The notes under the pieces were generated by a model, which saw nothing but the letters and a program-made list of their open reading frames with translations, ran no database searches and was not told where the DNA came from. Shown piece after piece: positions 1 through 6,643 of a stretch of 50,269 nucleotides of DNA; positions within the stretch are counted from its first letter, which is position 1; each line of letters begins with the position of its first letter. The translations under genes and the position numbers were made by a program. Source of the DNA: a bacterium (lineage in GTDB: Bacteria; Actinomycetota; Thermoleophilia; Solirubrobacterales; 70-9); NCBI GenBank assembly GCA_023251935.1, contig JAHEXV010000011.1, positions 1 to 50,269 on the forward strand. Reading direction: 5' to 3'.

Positions 1-35
1 GAGGGTACCTCTGCGCCGGCTATTCGCCGGTGAGC

Positions 36-250
36 GCGATCGGCGCGCGATCCGCTTGTTGGGCGACAGCGTGCGAAATGGCCGCTGTCAAGCGCGACTG
101 CGGGGCGTTTGCCCGTATTTGGCGGTGAGCCGGTGATCCGAGAGAGTGCCTAGTTTGCAGGGACTTCCCTAGTAGGAGCGGAGGGGGAGGGATTCGAACC
201 CTCGATGGACCGAAACAGCCCATAACGGTTTTCGAGACCTTCGCGATGGT
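36..250 (-). repeat. tRNA-Ser-derived repeat block, copy A
   Basis: This is the first of three direct copies of a block made of about 145 bp of conserved flank (36-178) and the 3' part of a tRNA-Ser gene (179-240, minus strand). The flank shares with copies B and C the words TTGGGCGACAG, GTTTGCAGGGACT or close variants, and GGAGCGGAGGGGGAGGG. Similarity continues slightly past the anticodon region into non-canonical sequence shared only with copy B. The arrangement is what integration at the 3' end of a tRNA gene leaves behind. No integrase gene is visible nearby. Confidence 0.8.
179..240 (-). pseudogene. tRNA-Ser(CGA) 3' fragment A
   Basis: Read on the minus strand this has the 3' half of a class II tRNA: anticodon loop with CGA (complement of 232-234), a long variable arm that folds as a hairpin (about 205-224), a T arm with GGTTCGAATCC, and the acceptor 3' strand CCCCTCC with discriminator G at 179. 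The D arm and the 5' acceptor strand are missing, so it cannot be a working tRNA. The variable arm differs from copies B and C, so the fragments may come from different donor tRNA versions. Confidence 0.75.
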
Positions 251-452
251 CTTGCTTACCGGGCACGACTAACGCCTGAGCGGCGGAAGGAGCCTCAGCC
301 TCTCGCTTGTAGCCTCGGCCGGTTGAACCGCGCCGGTTCGTCTTGGCAATGCCAAAGAGACCGCGGAAACACGAGGTCGAGGAGGAGTCACCCCGGACGT
401 TCGTGAGCGCCTTGCCCAGCCCTTCGTGCCGCTGAGCCGCGGCGGAGGGCGT
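251..452. other. intergenic, no gene seen
   Basis: About 200 bp between tRNA fragment A and the end of the FN3-like gene. I see only a small dyad TTGGCAATGCCAA near 342 and no convincing reading frame or RNA. Confidence 0.4.
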
Positions 453-917
453 TCACAGGCAGAGGTTCACGCCGCGACGCTCGACCGGGTTGGAATCGCG
501 GTTGCCAGCCCGATCTCTGGCACGAACGACGAAGTAGAAGGTCCTGCTCGACGAGAGGGGCGGCGTGTTGAAAGACGTGGCGCCGGGACTGGTCGTGTAT
601 GTCGACCTCGAGAAGTCCTCGCCCCCGGCCCTGCGGGCTTGGTAGACGAGGTAGACGATCTTGCTGGAGGGCGTGACGTTGTCGGTGGCGGGTTTCCACC
701 GCAGGTGGTAGCTCGCCGGACGGACGGCGCCTGGGCCCGGGATGCAGGTGATCGCCGACTTGAGGCCGGCGAAAGTCGGAGGGGTGTGATCCGTCCACTT
801 CGCGGCGGCAAACGACCCCGCGATCAGGACGACCGCGGCGAGCAGAAGAAGCAGTGGAACGGCGACCCAGGCCGGTTGGAGTCGGCGAAATCTCAACGGG
901 AACCTTGAAGACCTCAT
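453..917 (-). CDS. membrane-anchored FN3-like protein
   Basis: The 154-aa product has a basic N-terminus, one hydrophobic segment at about residues 16-39 and then a single extracellular domain. Features such as TPPTFAGL, the YHLRWKPATDN strand, VYLVYQA, the aromatic FYFVVRARD strand and AGNRDSN match the fold pattern of fibronectin type III modules, where a closing VRA.D.AGN strand is typical. I infer a cell-surface or secreted binding module. The ATG at 917 is preceded by a GGAG Shine-Dalgarno sequence. The protein stands alone on the minus strand in the cargo between tRNA-Ser fragments A and B. Its exact role is unknown. Confidence 0.75.
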   Translation of the reverse strand: MRSSRFPLRFRRLQPAWVAVPLLLLLAAVVLIAGSFAAAKWTDHTPPTFAGLKSAITCIPGPGAVRPASYHLRWKPATDNVTPSSKIVYLVYQARRAGGEDFSRSTYTTSPGATSFNTPPLSSSRTFYFVVRARDRAGNRDSNPVERRGVNLCL

Positions 918-1397
918 CTCACTCCGATCAAGGAACCTCAGTCTACTTCCCTTCTTTACGGGCCTCGGGCGCTGGCCTGGGCCTTACCGCTGATCCCCAA
1001 GGGGGAAGGAGATGGGAGACGGGGCACGCGTGACTCTATGCAGCCGTCAGTCCAGGAAACGGCCAGAAAGCGCCCGCGACGACGCGCGTTCCGAAGGCGC
1101 AATCGCGTTTGCGAACCTCACAAGCCGGCGCTCGCGCGGACGAGTCACAACGCAGTGGCCAGGTCGGGCGCGAGGCGCCTGGCAACGCCACCACGCAGGC
1201 GCCCGATTCGAGTTTGCGCACCCCACAGGGTGTCTCCACGCCGCCCGGGAGCATCCTCCGCCCCGGGGGCTTCGGGAGGGTGAAGGCGGGGCGAAAGCCG
1301 TATCCACGACTCTACGCTTCTGCCGGTTCACTCGACTGGCGGCCTCCTCTACCCCCTCGGATAGGCTTGCCACGACTCGGCCAACCTGGGAGGAGCC
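918..1397. other. 480-bp intergenic region with dispersed repeat words
   Basis: No convincing gene. It holds a perfect copy of the 15-bp word TTTGCGCACCCCACA (1213-1227) and a degenerate copy near 1109-1123. It lies between divergent genes and so should contain both promoters, but I cannot assign -35/-10 pairs with confidence. Confidence 0.4.
1213..1227 (+). repeat. TTTGCGCACCCCACA dispersed repeat
   Basis: This 15-bp word recurs exactly at 3030-3044 and in reverse complement at 2972-2986. The preceding bases (CGAG or CGAA) are also similar in all three copies. It may be a REP-like or regulatory repeat. Confidence 0.6.
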
Positions 1398-1979
1398 ATG
1401 GGCCGCATCCGCCGCCACCTGACCTTCGCGAACGTCGTCTCCGTGATCGCGCTGTTCGTCGCGCTCGGGGGCACCGCCCTGGCCAGCGTGATCATCACCA
1501 AGAACGGCCAGGTCGCCAGGGACACGATCTCTGGCCATGATCCTCCCTCCGGCGATCACCCGAACATCATTAGAAACTCCCTCACGGGCAAGGACATCAA
1601 GGAATCAACCCTTGGCCCCGTTCCTGCGCTGAAGGCCCCAGAGCCCTTTCATAGGGTGGGTAGCCCGGGCCAGCCCCCGTTCCTGAACGGCTGGACGAAC
1701 TACGACCCGTCGCTCGCTCCAGCCGCCTTCTACAAGGATCGGGAGGGGGTAGTGCATCTCAAGGGGGCCGTCACCGGAGGCAGCAGCGAGTTCGTCTTCA
1801 CACTGCCGCCCGGCTATCGCCCTGCGGTGTCCCAGGAGTTCGCCGCCCTGACGGTGAACAGCGGCCCCACCAGGGCCATAAACCAGCTCGAGGTACAGGC
1901 GGGCGGAGACGTGGTGTTCTACGAGCCTGTCGGCCTTTGGGCGTCGTTAAGCGGTATCACCTTCCGCGCTGGTCAGTAG
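1398..1979 (+). CDS. secreted or surface protein with Thermoleophilia-type N-terminal segment
   Basis: The 193-aa product starts with a charged RRHLT stretch and a hydrophobic segment ending in GGTALA (about residues 8-30). I recognise this as a common signal/anchor in Thermoleophilia secreted proteins. A middle section follows (SLTGKDIKESTLG) and then a C-terminal beta-rich domain (VVHLKGAV..., FTLPPGYRPA..., ITFRAG) resembling receptor-binding or tail-fibre-like end domains. The start is the ATG at 1398, preceded by GGGAGGAG. The substrate or partner is unknown. Function is inferred only as far as extracellular location. Confidence 0.75.
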   Translation: MGRIRRHLTFANVVSVIALFVALGGTALASVIITKNGQVARDTISGHDPPSGDHPNIIRNSLTGKDIKESTLGPVPALKAPEPFHRVGSPGQPPFLNGWTNYDPSLAPAAFYKDREGVVHLKGAVTGGSSEFVFTLPPGYRPAVSQEFAALTVNSGPTRAINQLEVQAGGDVVFYEPVGLWASLSGITFRAGQ

Positions 1980-2090
1980 CCCAGGCGCCGCTGCGTGACC
2001 TCGGCGACGAACTGACCTTTTGGAGCTTCCCGTTCGCGCGATGCTGCGGGGCAACCTGACCTGATCGGCTCCGACTAGGCCGCGCCCCGC

Positions 2091-2969
2091 TCACCCGCGG
2101 CAATAGGCATAGGCGGTGGCTGTTCCGGAACTTGAATCGAAGATGCTGAGCGCGGTGGTGCGCCATGCATGGCCGCTGTAGACTCGCCTTGAGGTCACCG
2201 CCACCGTGGCGCTCGGCTGAGGGTCGAGCGTGACGTGGCCGTCGAACCCACCGGAGAACGCACGGCCACCATGGGGGCAGCGTACGTCGAAGGTCTTGAC
2301 ATTATTGGTCGGCGGGCTCACGGTCTTCGACTCGGTGCTCAGGTTGAAAGGAGCCTTCTCGCAGTAGGCGTAGGCGGTCAGGGTTCCGGCAGTCCCGGTG
2401 CCGTTGTCGGGAGGGATATTGATCGCGACGGCCTTCCAGCGGCGCTCGCCTTGTCGCTTCGAGGTCAGTGTCAGGACCCCGGGTCCATGCTGCCGGGAAA
2501 CCCGGCTGGCGTCGAAACTCCCGCCAACCGCCTTAGCGCCCAGGGGGCACTCCGCGACCGCGGTGCCCACGGCCATGGGCTCGATCTGGGTGTTCGCCGA
2601 GCGGATCCGAAAGCCGTGGTCATGAAGGGCGCAGTAGGCATAGGAGACGAGATCCCCCGCCGCGTCGCCGAAGTTGAAGCCCCGGGTCTTGATCTCGCCC
2701 TTGCCCGCATGCTTGAAGCCCAACCGTCCGATGGTCGCGCCCCCGTTGGGGTTGAATCCAGGCGCGGCGAAGCCGCCCGAAACCGCGGTCCTTCCCTTCG
2801 TGCATTGGGCGAGAGCGCTGCCGAAGGTCTTCGAGGGGACCGTCGCCGGTTGCTTGGCGACCTTGAGCGCCATCGCGGCCGAGGCCCCCAGAAGGCTGAT
2901 TGAGACTGCCAACGCCGCGATCCAGCGGCCTCGACTGATCAGACGGCGATGCTCAAGGCTCGTGCGCAC
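2091..2969 (-). CDS. secreted protein with three cysteine-containing repeats
   Basis: The product has an N-terminal hydrophobic segment (WIAALAVSISLLGASAAMA) and then three tandem modules. Each holds a 'C..G..A.SGGF' or 'CPLGAKAVGGSF' strand followed by an 'AYAYC' strand, giving a paired cysteine in each module. I infer an exported, probably disulfide-stabilised beta protein of unknown function. The open frame extends to a GTG at 3074, but that extension is made of the inverted repeat at 2972-3044. I therefore prefer the GTG at 2969 (292 aa), which places the signal segment near the N-terminus. The start is uncertain because no clear Shine-Dalgarno sequence precedes either codon. Confidence 0.7.
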   Translation of the reverse strand: MRTSLEHRRLISRGRWIAALAVSISLLGASAAMALKVAKQPATVPSKTFGSALAQCTKGRTAVSGGFAAPGFNPNGGATIGRLGFKHAGKGEIKTRGFNFGDAAGDLVSYAYCALHDHGFRIRSANTQIEPMAVGTAVAECPLGAKAVGGSFDASRVSRQHGPGVLTLTSKRQGERRWKAVAINIPPDNGTGTAGTLTAYAYCEKAPFNLSTESKTVSPPTNNVKTFDVRCPHGGRAFSGGFDGHVTLDPQPSATVAVTSRRVYSGHAWRTTALSIFDSSSGTATAYAYCRG

Positions 2970-2971
2970 GG

Positions 2972-3044
2972 TGTGGGGTGCGCAAACTCGGTCGGCCCTC
3001 GAACCGGGCGATTTTGCGGCGCGATCGAATTTGCGCACCCCACA
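2972..3044. repeat. 15-bp perfect inverted repeat with 43-bp spacer
   Basis: TGTGGGGTGCGCAAA (2972-2986) is the exact reverse complement of TTTGCGCACCCCACA (3030-3044). The pair directly precedes the secreted repeat-protein gene and could act as a promoter-region operator, an RNA hairpin, or a small palindromic mobile repeat. Confidence 0.75.
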
Positions 3045-3190
3045 GACGTAGCAGTCGGCACCAAAGTGGACCACGAGCGGCTAGTGGTGGCGGATCCTTC
3101 GCTCGTAGGCGCCGATGTCGAAGCGGGGGCCCGGGCTAGGTCAGGCCGGGGTGGCGTCCCTCTAGCACCGCCCCAGGCTCGCTCGCGTGG

Positions 3191-3409
3191 TTATCCCTTG
3201 CTGCGACGGGGGTCGTTGCCGTACGAGTTCTTCTCGCCGATGGTGCCGTCCTTCTTGTGAATGACGTGTTCGGCCTTGCGCTCGATGGCCTGCTTGCGAC
3301 CCGCCCGCCGGGCAGTTTCCTTTTTCTGGTGATTGCTGAGCGTGCGAGTGCCTGCCTTGTTCGCCCAGCCCTTGTCGGTCGGGACCGTATGAACTTCCTT
3401 GCGTGCCAT
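3191..3409 (-). CDS. DUF2188-family small protein
   Basis: The 72-aa basic protein begins MARKEVHTVP and ends with the signature HVIHKKDGTIGEKNSYGNDP followed by RRSKG. This matches the DUF2188 family: a KEVHTVP start, a GGWANK-like motif and a GTI.E..SYG.DP end. Family members are small cytoplasmic proteins of unknown function, often in accessory DNA. The ATG at 3409 is chosen over the upstream GTG at 3418 because AAGGAGGTGA ends five bases before it. The protein is full length for the family. Confidence 0.88.
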   Translation of the reverse strand: MARKEVHTVPTDKGWANKAGTRTLSNHQKKETARRAGRKQAIERKAEHVIHKKDGTIGEKNSYGNDPRRSKG

Positions 3410-3414
3410 GGATG

Positions 3415-3424
3415 TCACCTCCTT
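3415..3424 (-). promoter_or_regulatory. strong Shine-Dalgarno fixing the DUF2188 start
   Basis: AAGGAGGTGA on the minus strand is an almost complete anti-16S match, spaced five bases from the ATG at 3409. It is unusually strong for this window, where many genes lack such a site. Confidence 0.85.
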
Positions 3425-3683
3425 CCGGTCGTCGTGGACGCCCCATCGTTATACCGACGCGACCGGCAGGAGTGCCGCCCCGTTTCGAAAGGTCTGGCAC
3501 TGCCGTCCCTGCTCGTAGCGCTCGCCTAGCTCCGTTTGCTGCCGCGGTTCGTCCCAAGCGAATGCGGAGCACGGCCGGCGCAGGAACCGCTGGCGGAACG
3601 CGCGATTCCCCGGAACGACGGGTCGGCCGCTGCCGGCGCCGGCTTGGCATCATCGGCCGCATGGTCATGACCCCACGGCGGCG

Positions 3684-3863
3684 GTGAGCGCCGCCGACTC
3701 CTCAGCGGAGGCCGTGCGATGGCTGCGGCGCAGCTACCGCGCTGGCGCGCTCGTCGATGCGCTCGCGGCGATCGGAATGGCGGTTCCCGAGCTCTACGGG
3801 CCCACCCTTCGCTTTGACCGGGCACCGGGAGGTATCGAGGCGCCCGAGGCGACGCGACGCTGA
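3684..3863 (+). CDS. short, possibly truncated protein (59 aa)
   Basis: A GTG-initiated frame encodes 59 residues with WLRRSYRAGALVDALAAIG and YGPTLRF. The pattern 'RWLRRSYRAGA..DALAA..ML.P.LYG' recalls the N-terminal part of small membrane proteins in related genomes, but here the frame stops before further membrane segments. It may therefore be the head of a broken gene. Similarity is from memory only and there is no clear Shine-Dalgarno sequence. Confidence 0.35.
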   Translation: MSAADSSAEAVRWLRRSYRAGALVDALAAIGMAVPELYGPTLRFDRAPGGIEAPEATRR

Positions 3864-4144
3864 AGCCGGGGAGCCAGGATGGCTCGATCCAAAAGGTCAA
3901 GCTGAGGATCCTGCGCTAGGGCTTGCGCCCCCAGTTTCTCGGCGATCAGTTGGTCGCCGAGGTCACGCAGCGGTAGTGAAGTGCGCTATCGGCGCTGCCT
4001 TGGCCGAAGAACGCCCACGACAGCATCGCGGCCAATCGTCGGGCGACAGCGTGCATCCCGGCGCGGGCGGGTTGAGCTCGGCCGAACAGCTCGCCACGTG
4101 TGCAAACGACATGATCCCGATCTCGATGCGCCGACAAGCGCGGC
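3864..4144. other. about 280 bp without a confident gene
   Basis: A minus-strand frame (3946-4137) contains ARAGMHAVARRLAAMLSWAFF, loosely like the C-terminal end of a transposase, but it has no matching upstream body. I treat the stretch as probable decayed mobile DNA. Confidence 0.3.
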
Positions 4145-4365
4145 GTGCGATCGGCGTGCGATCCGCTGGTTGGGCGACAGCGTCGGAAATCGGCGCTTGT
4201 CGGTCCGATTGCGGGCGCGGGGCGCCCCCGCTAAAAGGTAAACGGCGATCGAGGGAGTGCTCAGTTTGCAGGGACTCCCTACTCGGAGCGGAGGGGGAGG
4301 GATTCGAACCCTCGTCACGCCCTTAAGACGTGAAACGGTTTTCGAGATCTTGCAAATGGTCTGGG
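4145..4365 (-). repeat. tRNA-Ser-derived repeat block, copy B
   Basis: Second copy of the block, in the same orientation as A. The flank 4145-4288 keeps GCGTGCGATCCGCTGGTTGG, GACAGCG and GTTTGCAGGGACT. The tRNA part continues to about 4350, and weaker similarity to copy A (ATGGTCT...GACC) continues to 4365. It lies 4.1 kb from copy A and 0.9 kb from copy C. Confidence 0.8.
4289..4350 (-). pseudogene. tRNA-Ser(CGA) 3' fragment B
   Basis: On the minus strand it has anticodon loop CTCGAAA, a variable arm hairpin closed by TCACG/CGTGA, the T arm GGTTCGAATCC and acceptor strand CCCCTCC with G. No D arm or 5' acceptor strand follows upstream. The variable arm is the same as in copy C and differs from copy A. 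Confidence 0.75.
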
Positions 4366-4463
4366 TGACCGATGGACGCGGCGATCGGCAGCTAGCCCGC
4401 CGGTGCGACACTCGGGCCTGGAAACCTCAACGCGTCAACCAACAGGTACGGGAGGCCGGTTAC

Positions 4464-4976
4464 ATGAACGATCTCGCAGCCACCTTCGACGCCCACATGC
4501 GAGCGGAGTTTCAGGACCTCGATCTTGAGGCGACCATGGCCACCATGGCCGATGACCCCTACGTTCATCACGTTCCCACGATCACTGGCGGCAACGGGTC
4601 GGTGGGCGTACGGGAGTTCTACGACAGCCACTTCATCGGGCAATGGCCCGACGACACGGAGGCACGACCGATCTCAAGGACCATCGGGGAGAACCAAGTG
4701 GTCGACGAACTGATGATGACGTTCACCCACGATCGCCAGCTCGACATCATGCTCCCGGGGATTCCACCCACGGGGCGCCGGATCTCGGTGCCCGTCGTTG
4801 TCGTGGTCGGGTTCGAGGACGGCAAGGTCAGCCACGAGCACATCTACTGGGACCAGGCCACGGTCCTGGTTCAGGCCGGACTGATCGACCCGGGCGATCT
4901 GCCAGTAGTCGGATCCGAGCAGGCAAACGCCCTGCTCGATCAAAGGCGCCCTAAGAACGAGCTGCTCGCTGGATGA
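4464..4976 (+). CDS. NTF2-like / SnoaL-type protein
   Basis: The 170-aa protein starts MNDLAATFDAHMRAEF and has the alpha+beta cone pattern of NTF2-like proteins: an N-terminal helix pair, DDPYVHHVPT, a 'GVREFYDSHFIGQWPDD' segment, then strands ending GKVSHEHIYWDQATVLVQAGL. The HEHIYWDQA strand with its 'LVQAGL' tail is typical of SnoaL-like or ester-cyclase-like members, which bind or convert small molecules. The substrate is unknown. The ATG at 4464 follows GGAGG. The longer open frame upstream is an artefact of reading through the tRNA fragment. It is the only gene between repeat copies B and C. Confidence 0.82.
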   Translation: MNDLAATFDAHMRAEFQDLDLEATMATMADDPYVHHVPTITGGNGSVGVREFYDSHFIGQWPDDTEARPISRTIGENQVVDELMMTFTHDRQLDIMLPGIPPTGRRISVPVVVVVGFEDGKVSHEHIYWDQATVLVQAGLIDPGDLPVVGSEQANALLDQRRPKNELLAG

Positions 4977-5069
4977 GCTGGGCGCGATTTCGCATGCTCG
5001 CCAACGAGCACTCGCCATACCAAGAGCGGCTCACGTGCGGGGTATGGTCCTGGTCCGGCGGTGATCCAC

Positions 5070-5259
5070 GCGATTGGCGTGCGATCGGCTGGTTGGGCGA
5101 CAGGCGTCGGAAACAGGCGTTTGTCGGCCGGGATTGCGGTCGGAATGGCGCTTCTCGAAGTGGAGCCACGATCGAGGAAATGCCCCGTTTACAGGGACTT
5201 CCCTACTCGAAGCGGAGGGGGAGGGATTCGAACCCTCGTCACGCCCTTAAGACGTGAAA
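5070..5259 (-). repeat. tRNA-Ser-derived repeat block, copy C
   Basis: Third copy. The flank 5070-5212 retains GGTTGGGCGACAG and ACAGGGACTTCCCTACTCG. The tRNA part stops in the variable arm, after which sequence switches abruptly to a phage-like coding frame. This gives a sharp junction at about 5259. Confidence 0.8.
5213..5259 (-). pseudogene. tRNA-Ser 3' fragment C
   Basis: Only the acceptor 3' strand, T arm (GGTTCGAATCC) and variable arm remain. The anticodon arm is absent. It is identical to copy B from the variable arm to the 3' end as far as I can compare by eye. Confidence 0.72.
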
Positions 5260-5511
5260 GCTCGCACTCAGGCCGACCACCAGACCGAACAGGGTGCAGT
5301 TGTTGAGCAGCCGTCCGTACCAAGCGTCCAGGTCGAAGGGCAGGTGATCGCGGGTCAGTTCCTCGAATGCTTCCTGGGTATCGGGGTTGAGCCCTACGCC
5401 CAGCTTCATCAGCCGGCCTGCCTCCTCGCGCTCCTCGTCGGTGTCGTCGGCGTGGGTCAAGGCGAAGTCGGCCATCCGCGTAATCGCCTGCTCGATGTGT
5501 TCAGGCCTCAT
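5239..5511 (-). CDS. phage-like 90-aa protein whose C-terminus reads into tRNA fragment C
   Basis: The product begins MRPEHIEQAITRMADFALTH, is acidic and helical (DDTDEEREEAG) and continues to LLNNCTLFGLVVGLSA. The last residues SFHVLRA are encoded by the tRNA-Ser fragment, where the stop codon also lies. The native end has thus probably been replaced by recombination at the tRNA fragment. The ATG at 5511 overlaps the end of the upstream zinc-finger/HTH gene by 11 bases, suggesting translational coupling. I do not recognise the family. Given its neighbours it may be a phage packaging or replication accessory protein. Confidence 0.6.
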   Translation of the reverse strand: MRPEHIEQAITRMADFALTHADDTDEEREEAGRLMKLGVGLNPDTQEAFEELTRDHLPFDLDAWYGRLLNNCTLFGLVVGLSASFHVLRA

Positions 5512-6217
5512 CGGTTCCTTCCGGTATCTCGGCTGGTATCTCGATCTCCTCCGCCTCGCCAGCGATGACCAGCGGTTCCCCGGGCGGCACGTTGAAGAGT
5601 TCCCGCAGGCGGCGCTCAATCTCCTTGATGGAGCGGTGCTCGACAACCGTTGTTGCTTCGCCTCGCAAGTCTCGGGCCTTGTCGGTGTGGACGGCTGATG
5701 CCACTGTGGCGTTGCGAATCCCGCTTGAGAGGTCTCGCACGGGCAGCTCGGTGTACTCGATCATCAAGCGACCGGCCATCTCCCGCGAAAGGTCCATCAG
5801 GTCTTCGGCAAGTGCCGTGTGCTCCTCAGCCAGCCTGGCCTTGAGTTCGGGCAAGACCCTGGTTTGCACCCCGGCGTACTGGTCTGGGTACAGGTCCGGC
5901 CACTGCTTGAGGGTTGAACGCGGAATGGGCAGGCCGCGGTCTGCGAGGAGCTTGGCCGCCCGGCGACTGTTGCCACTACACAGGGCCAGCGCGACAAGAC
6001 CCCGCTCCTGCTCGGCATTGGCGTACCTGCTCCCTGGCTGCCGCTCAGGCAACACGCCTGGCGCCACAGAATCCGTTCCTTGCCGTTCCTTAGGGCTGGT
6101 AGGTGCCCGACCCTTGCGACGCTCCTTCCAGGCCGCGAGGCGGCATTTGTCGCCGCAATGGCGCGCGCCCTGCTTGAGTTGGTCTACGTCACATCCGCAG
6201 CGTTCGCAGGTCCTCAT
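5501..6217 (-). CDS. zinc-finger plus HTH protein, small-terminase-like
   Basis: The 238-aa protein opens with a cysteine cluster (MRTCERCGCDVDQ, then RHCGDKCRLAAWKERR) of the C2-C2 type, which probably binds zinc. A homeodomain-like HTH follows at about residues 75-110 (GNSRRAAKLLADRGLPIPRS, then TLKQWP). The C-terminal half is long and helical and ends in an acidic tail (EEIEIPAEIPEGTDEA). This order, HTH then helical oligomerisation region then acidic tail, recalls phage small terminase subunits, which recognise packaging sites. That role is an inference. The ATG at 6217 is chosen because it sits in an ATGA overlap with the frame upstream, and because the cysteine motif starts there. Confidence 0.65.
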   Translation of the reverse strand: MRTCERCGCDVDQLKQGARHCGDKCRLAAWKERRKGRAPTSPKERQGTDSVAPGVLPERQPGSRYANAEQERGLVALALCSGNSRRAAKLLADRGLPIPRSTLKQWPDLYPDQYAGVQTRVLPELKARLAEEHTALAEDLMDLSREMAGRLMIEYTELPVRDLSSGIRNATVASAVHTDKARDLRGEATTVVEHRSIKEIERRLRELFNVPPGEPLVIAGEAEEIEIPAEIPEGTDEA

Positions 6218-6366
6218 GCTTTCACCCGCTCGATCTTGCTGGCCCGGCTCTCCCACTTGGCCCACGTGGGGCTCTTGCCGGCGCGGGCTGCCTGGTTGAG
6301 ATAGGCGGTGCGTCGCTGGGGAGCTGGGTCAAGAAGCGTCGAGCTCCTCGCGGACGACCAAGACAA
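6214..6366 (-). CDS. possible 50-aa phage-like protein
   Basis: A frame ending RTAYLNQAARAGKSPTWAKW...RVKA stops inside an ATGA overlap with the zinc-finger/HTH gene. The first plausible start is a TTG at 6366 within the preceding HTH gene. The end is protein-like and the overlap suggests coupling, but the start and even the reality of the gene are uncertain. Confidence 0.3.
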   Translation of the reverse strand: MSWSSARSSTLLDPAPQRRTAYLNQAARAGKSPTWAKWESRASKIERVKA

Positions 6367-6502
6367 CGCTGCCAGGCCCGTTCGGCCGCAGGAAGCGCAG
6401 GCCCTCGGCCTCCCATCGCCTCAGCGTGGAGGGATTGACCCCCGCGTATTGGGCGGCCTCCTTGATTCTCATGGGCCGCTTGTCGAGTGCCTCTGCGCTC
6501 AT
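6329..6502 (-). CDS. MerR/excisionase-like HTH protein (57 aa)
   Basis: The short protein reads MSAEALDKRPMRIKEAAQYA, then GVNPSTLRRWEAEGL and REELDA. It is a winged-helix HTH of the HTH_17 or excisionase type: 'IKEAAQYAGVNPSTLRRWE' is the classic recognition helix region, and a charged 'REELDA' closes the wing. Such proteins bend DNA and control the direction of site-specific recombination, or regulate phage genes. It lies next to tRNA-Met and upstream of the small-terminase-like gene. Phased repeats just upstream (6541-6571) are candidate binding sites. Confidence 0.75.
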   Translation of the reverse strand: MSAEALDKRPMRIKEAAQYAGVNPSTLRRWEAEGLRFLRPNGPGSVVLVVREELDAS

Positions 6503-6540
6503 AGAGCCATTGTCGGGTGCGTGTGCAACGTCGCCCGCCG

Positions 6541-6571
6541 GTTCGTGGGGGTGTTCGCACTTTGTTCACAC
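6541..6571 (-). promoter_or_regulatory. phased GTTCRCAC-like direct repeats before the HTH gene
   Basis: GTTCGTGG (6541), GTTCGCAC (6553) and GTTCACAC (6564) are spaced 11-12 bp, about one helical turn, 40-70 bp upstream of the excisionase-like start. Such phasing is typical of cooperative binding sites of Xis or MerR-like proteins. This is inferred from pattern only. Confidence 0.45.
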
Positions 6572-6611
6572 CCTCGCCGATCTTGGCTCCGATCAAGCTC
6601 CCCCGAGAACG

Positions 6612-6637
6612 AGAAAACCCGCCGTTTCCAGCGGGTT
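6612..6637 (-). terminator. tRNA-Met terminator
   Basis: A stem AACCCGC/GCGGGTT (6616-6622 with 6631-6637) around an 8-base loop is followed on the minus strand by TTTTCTC. It lies just past the tRNA 3' end, as expected for an intrinsic terminator. Confidence 0.75.
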
Positions 6638-6643
6638 CCTCGA

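Noticed and set aside
179-240. Intact tRNA-Ser gene at copies A, B or C
   Set aside because: No D arm or 5' acceptor strand can be paired in any copy, so all three are fragments.
1047-1559. 170-codon minus-strand frame across the 918-1397 gap
   Set aside because: It overlaps the well-supported gene at 1398 in antisense and has no protein-like pattern.
3946-4137. Minus-strand frame resembling a transposase C-terminus
   Set aside because: Too short and only loosely similar, with no upstream body or terminal repeats; kept only as a note on the intergenic stretch.
4257-4463. N-terminal extension of the NTF2-like gene through tRNA fragment B (GGGGIRTLVTPL)
   Set aside because: This peptide is the well-known false translation of antisense tRNA sequence; the Shine-Dalgarno and family start are at 4464. 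The same applies to GRDSNPRHAL at copy C and RVRIPPPP at copy A.
36-5259. CRISPR array or integron attC sites
   Set aside because: Only three copies with very unequal spacing and no cas genes; the repeat is tRNA-derived and lacks the paired attC core layout.
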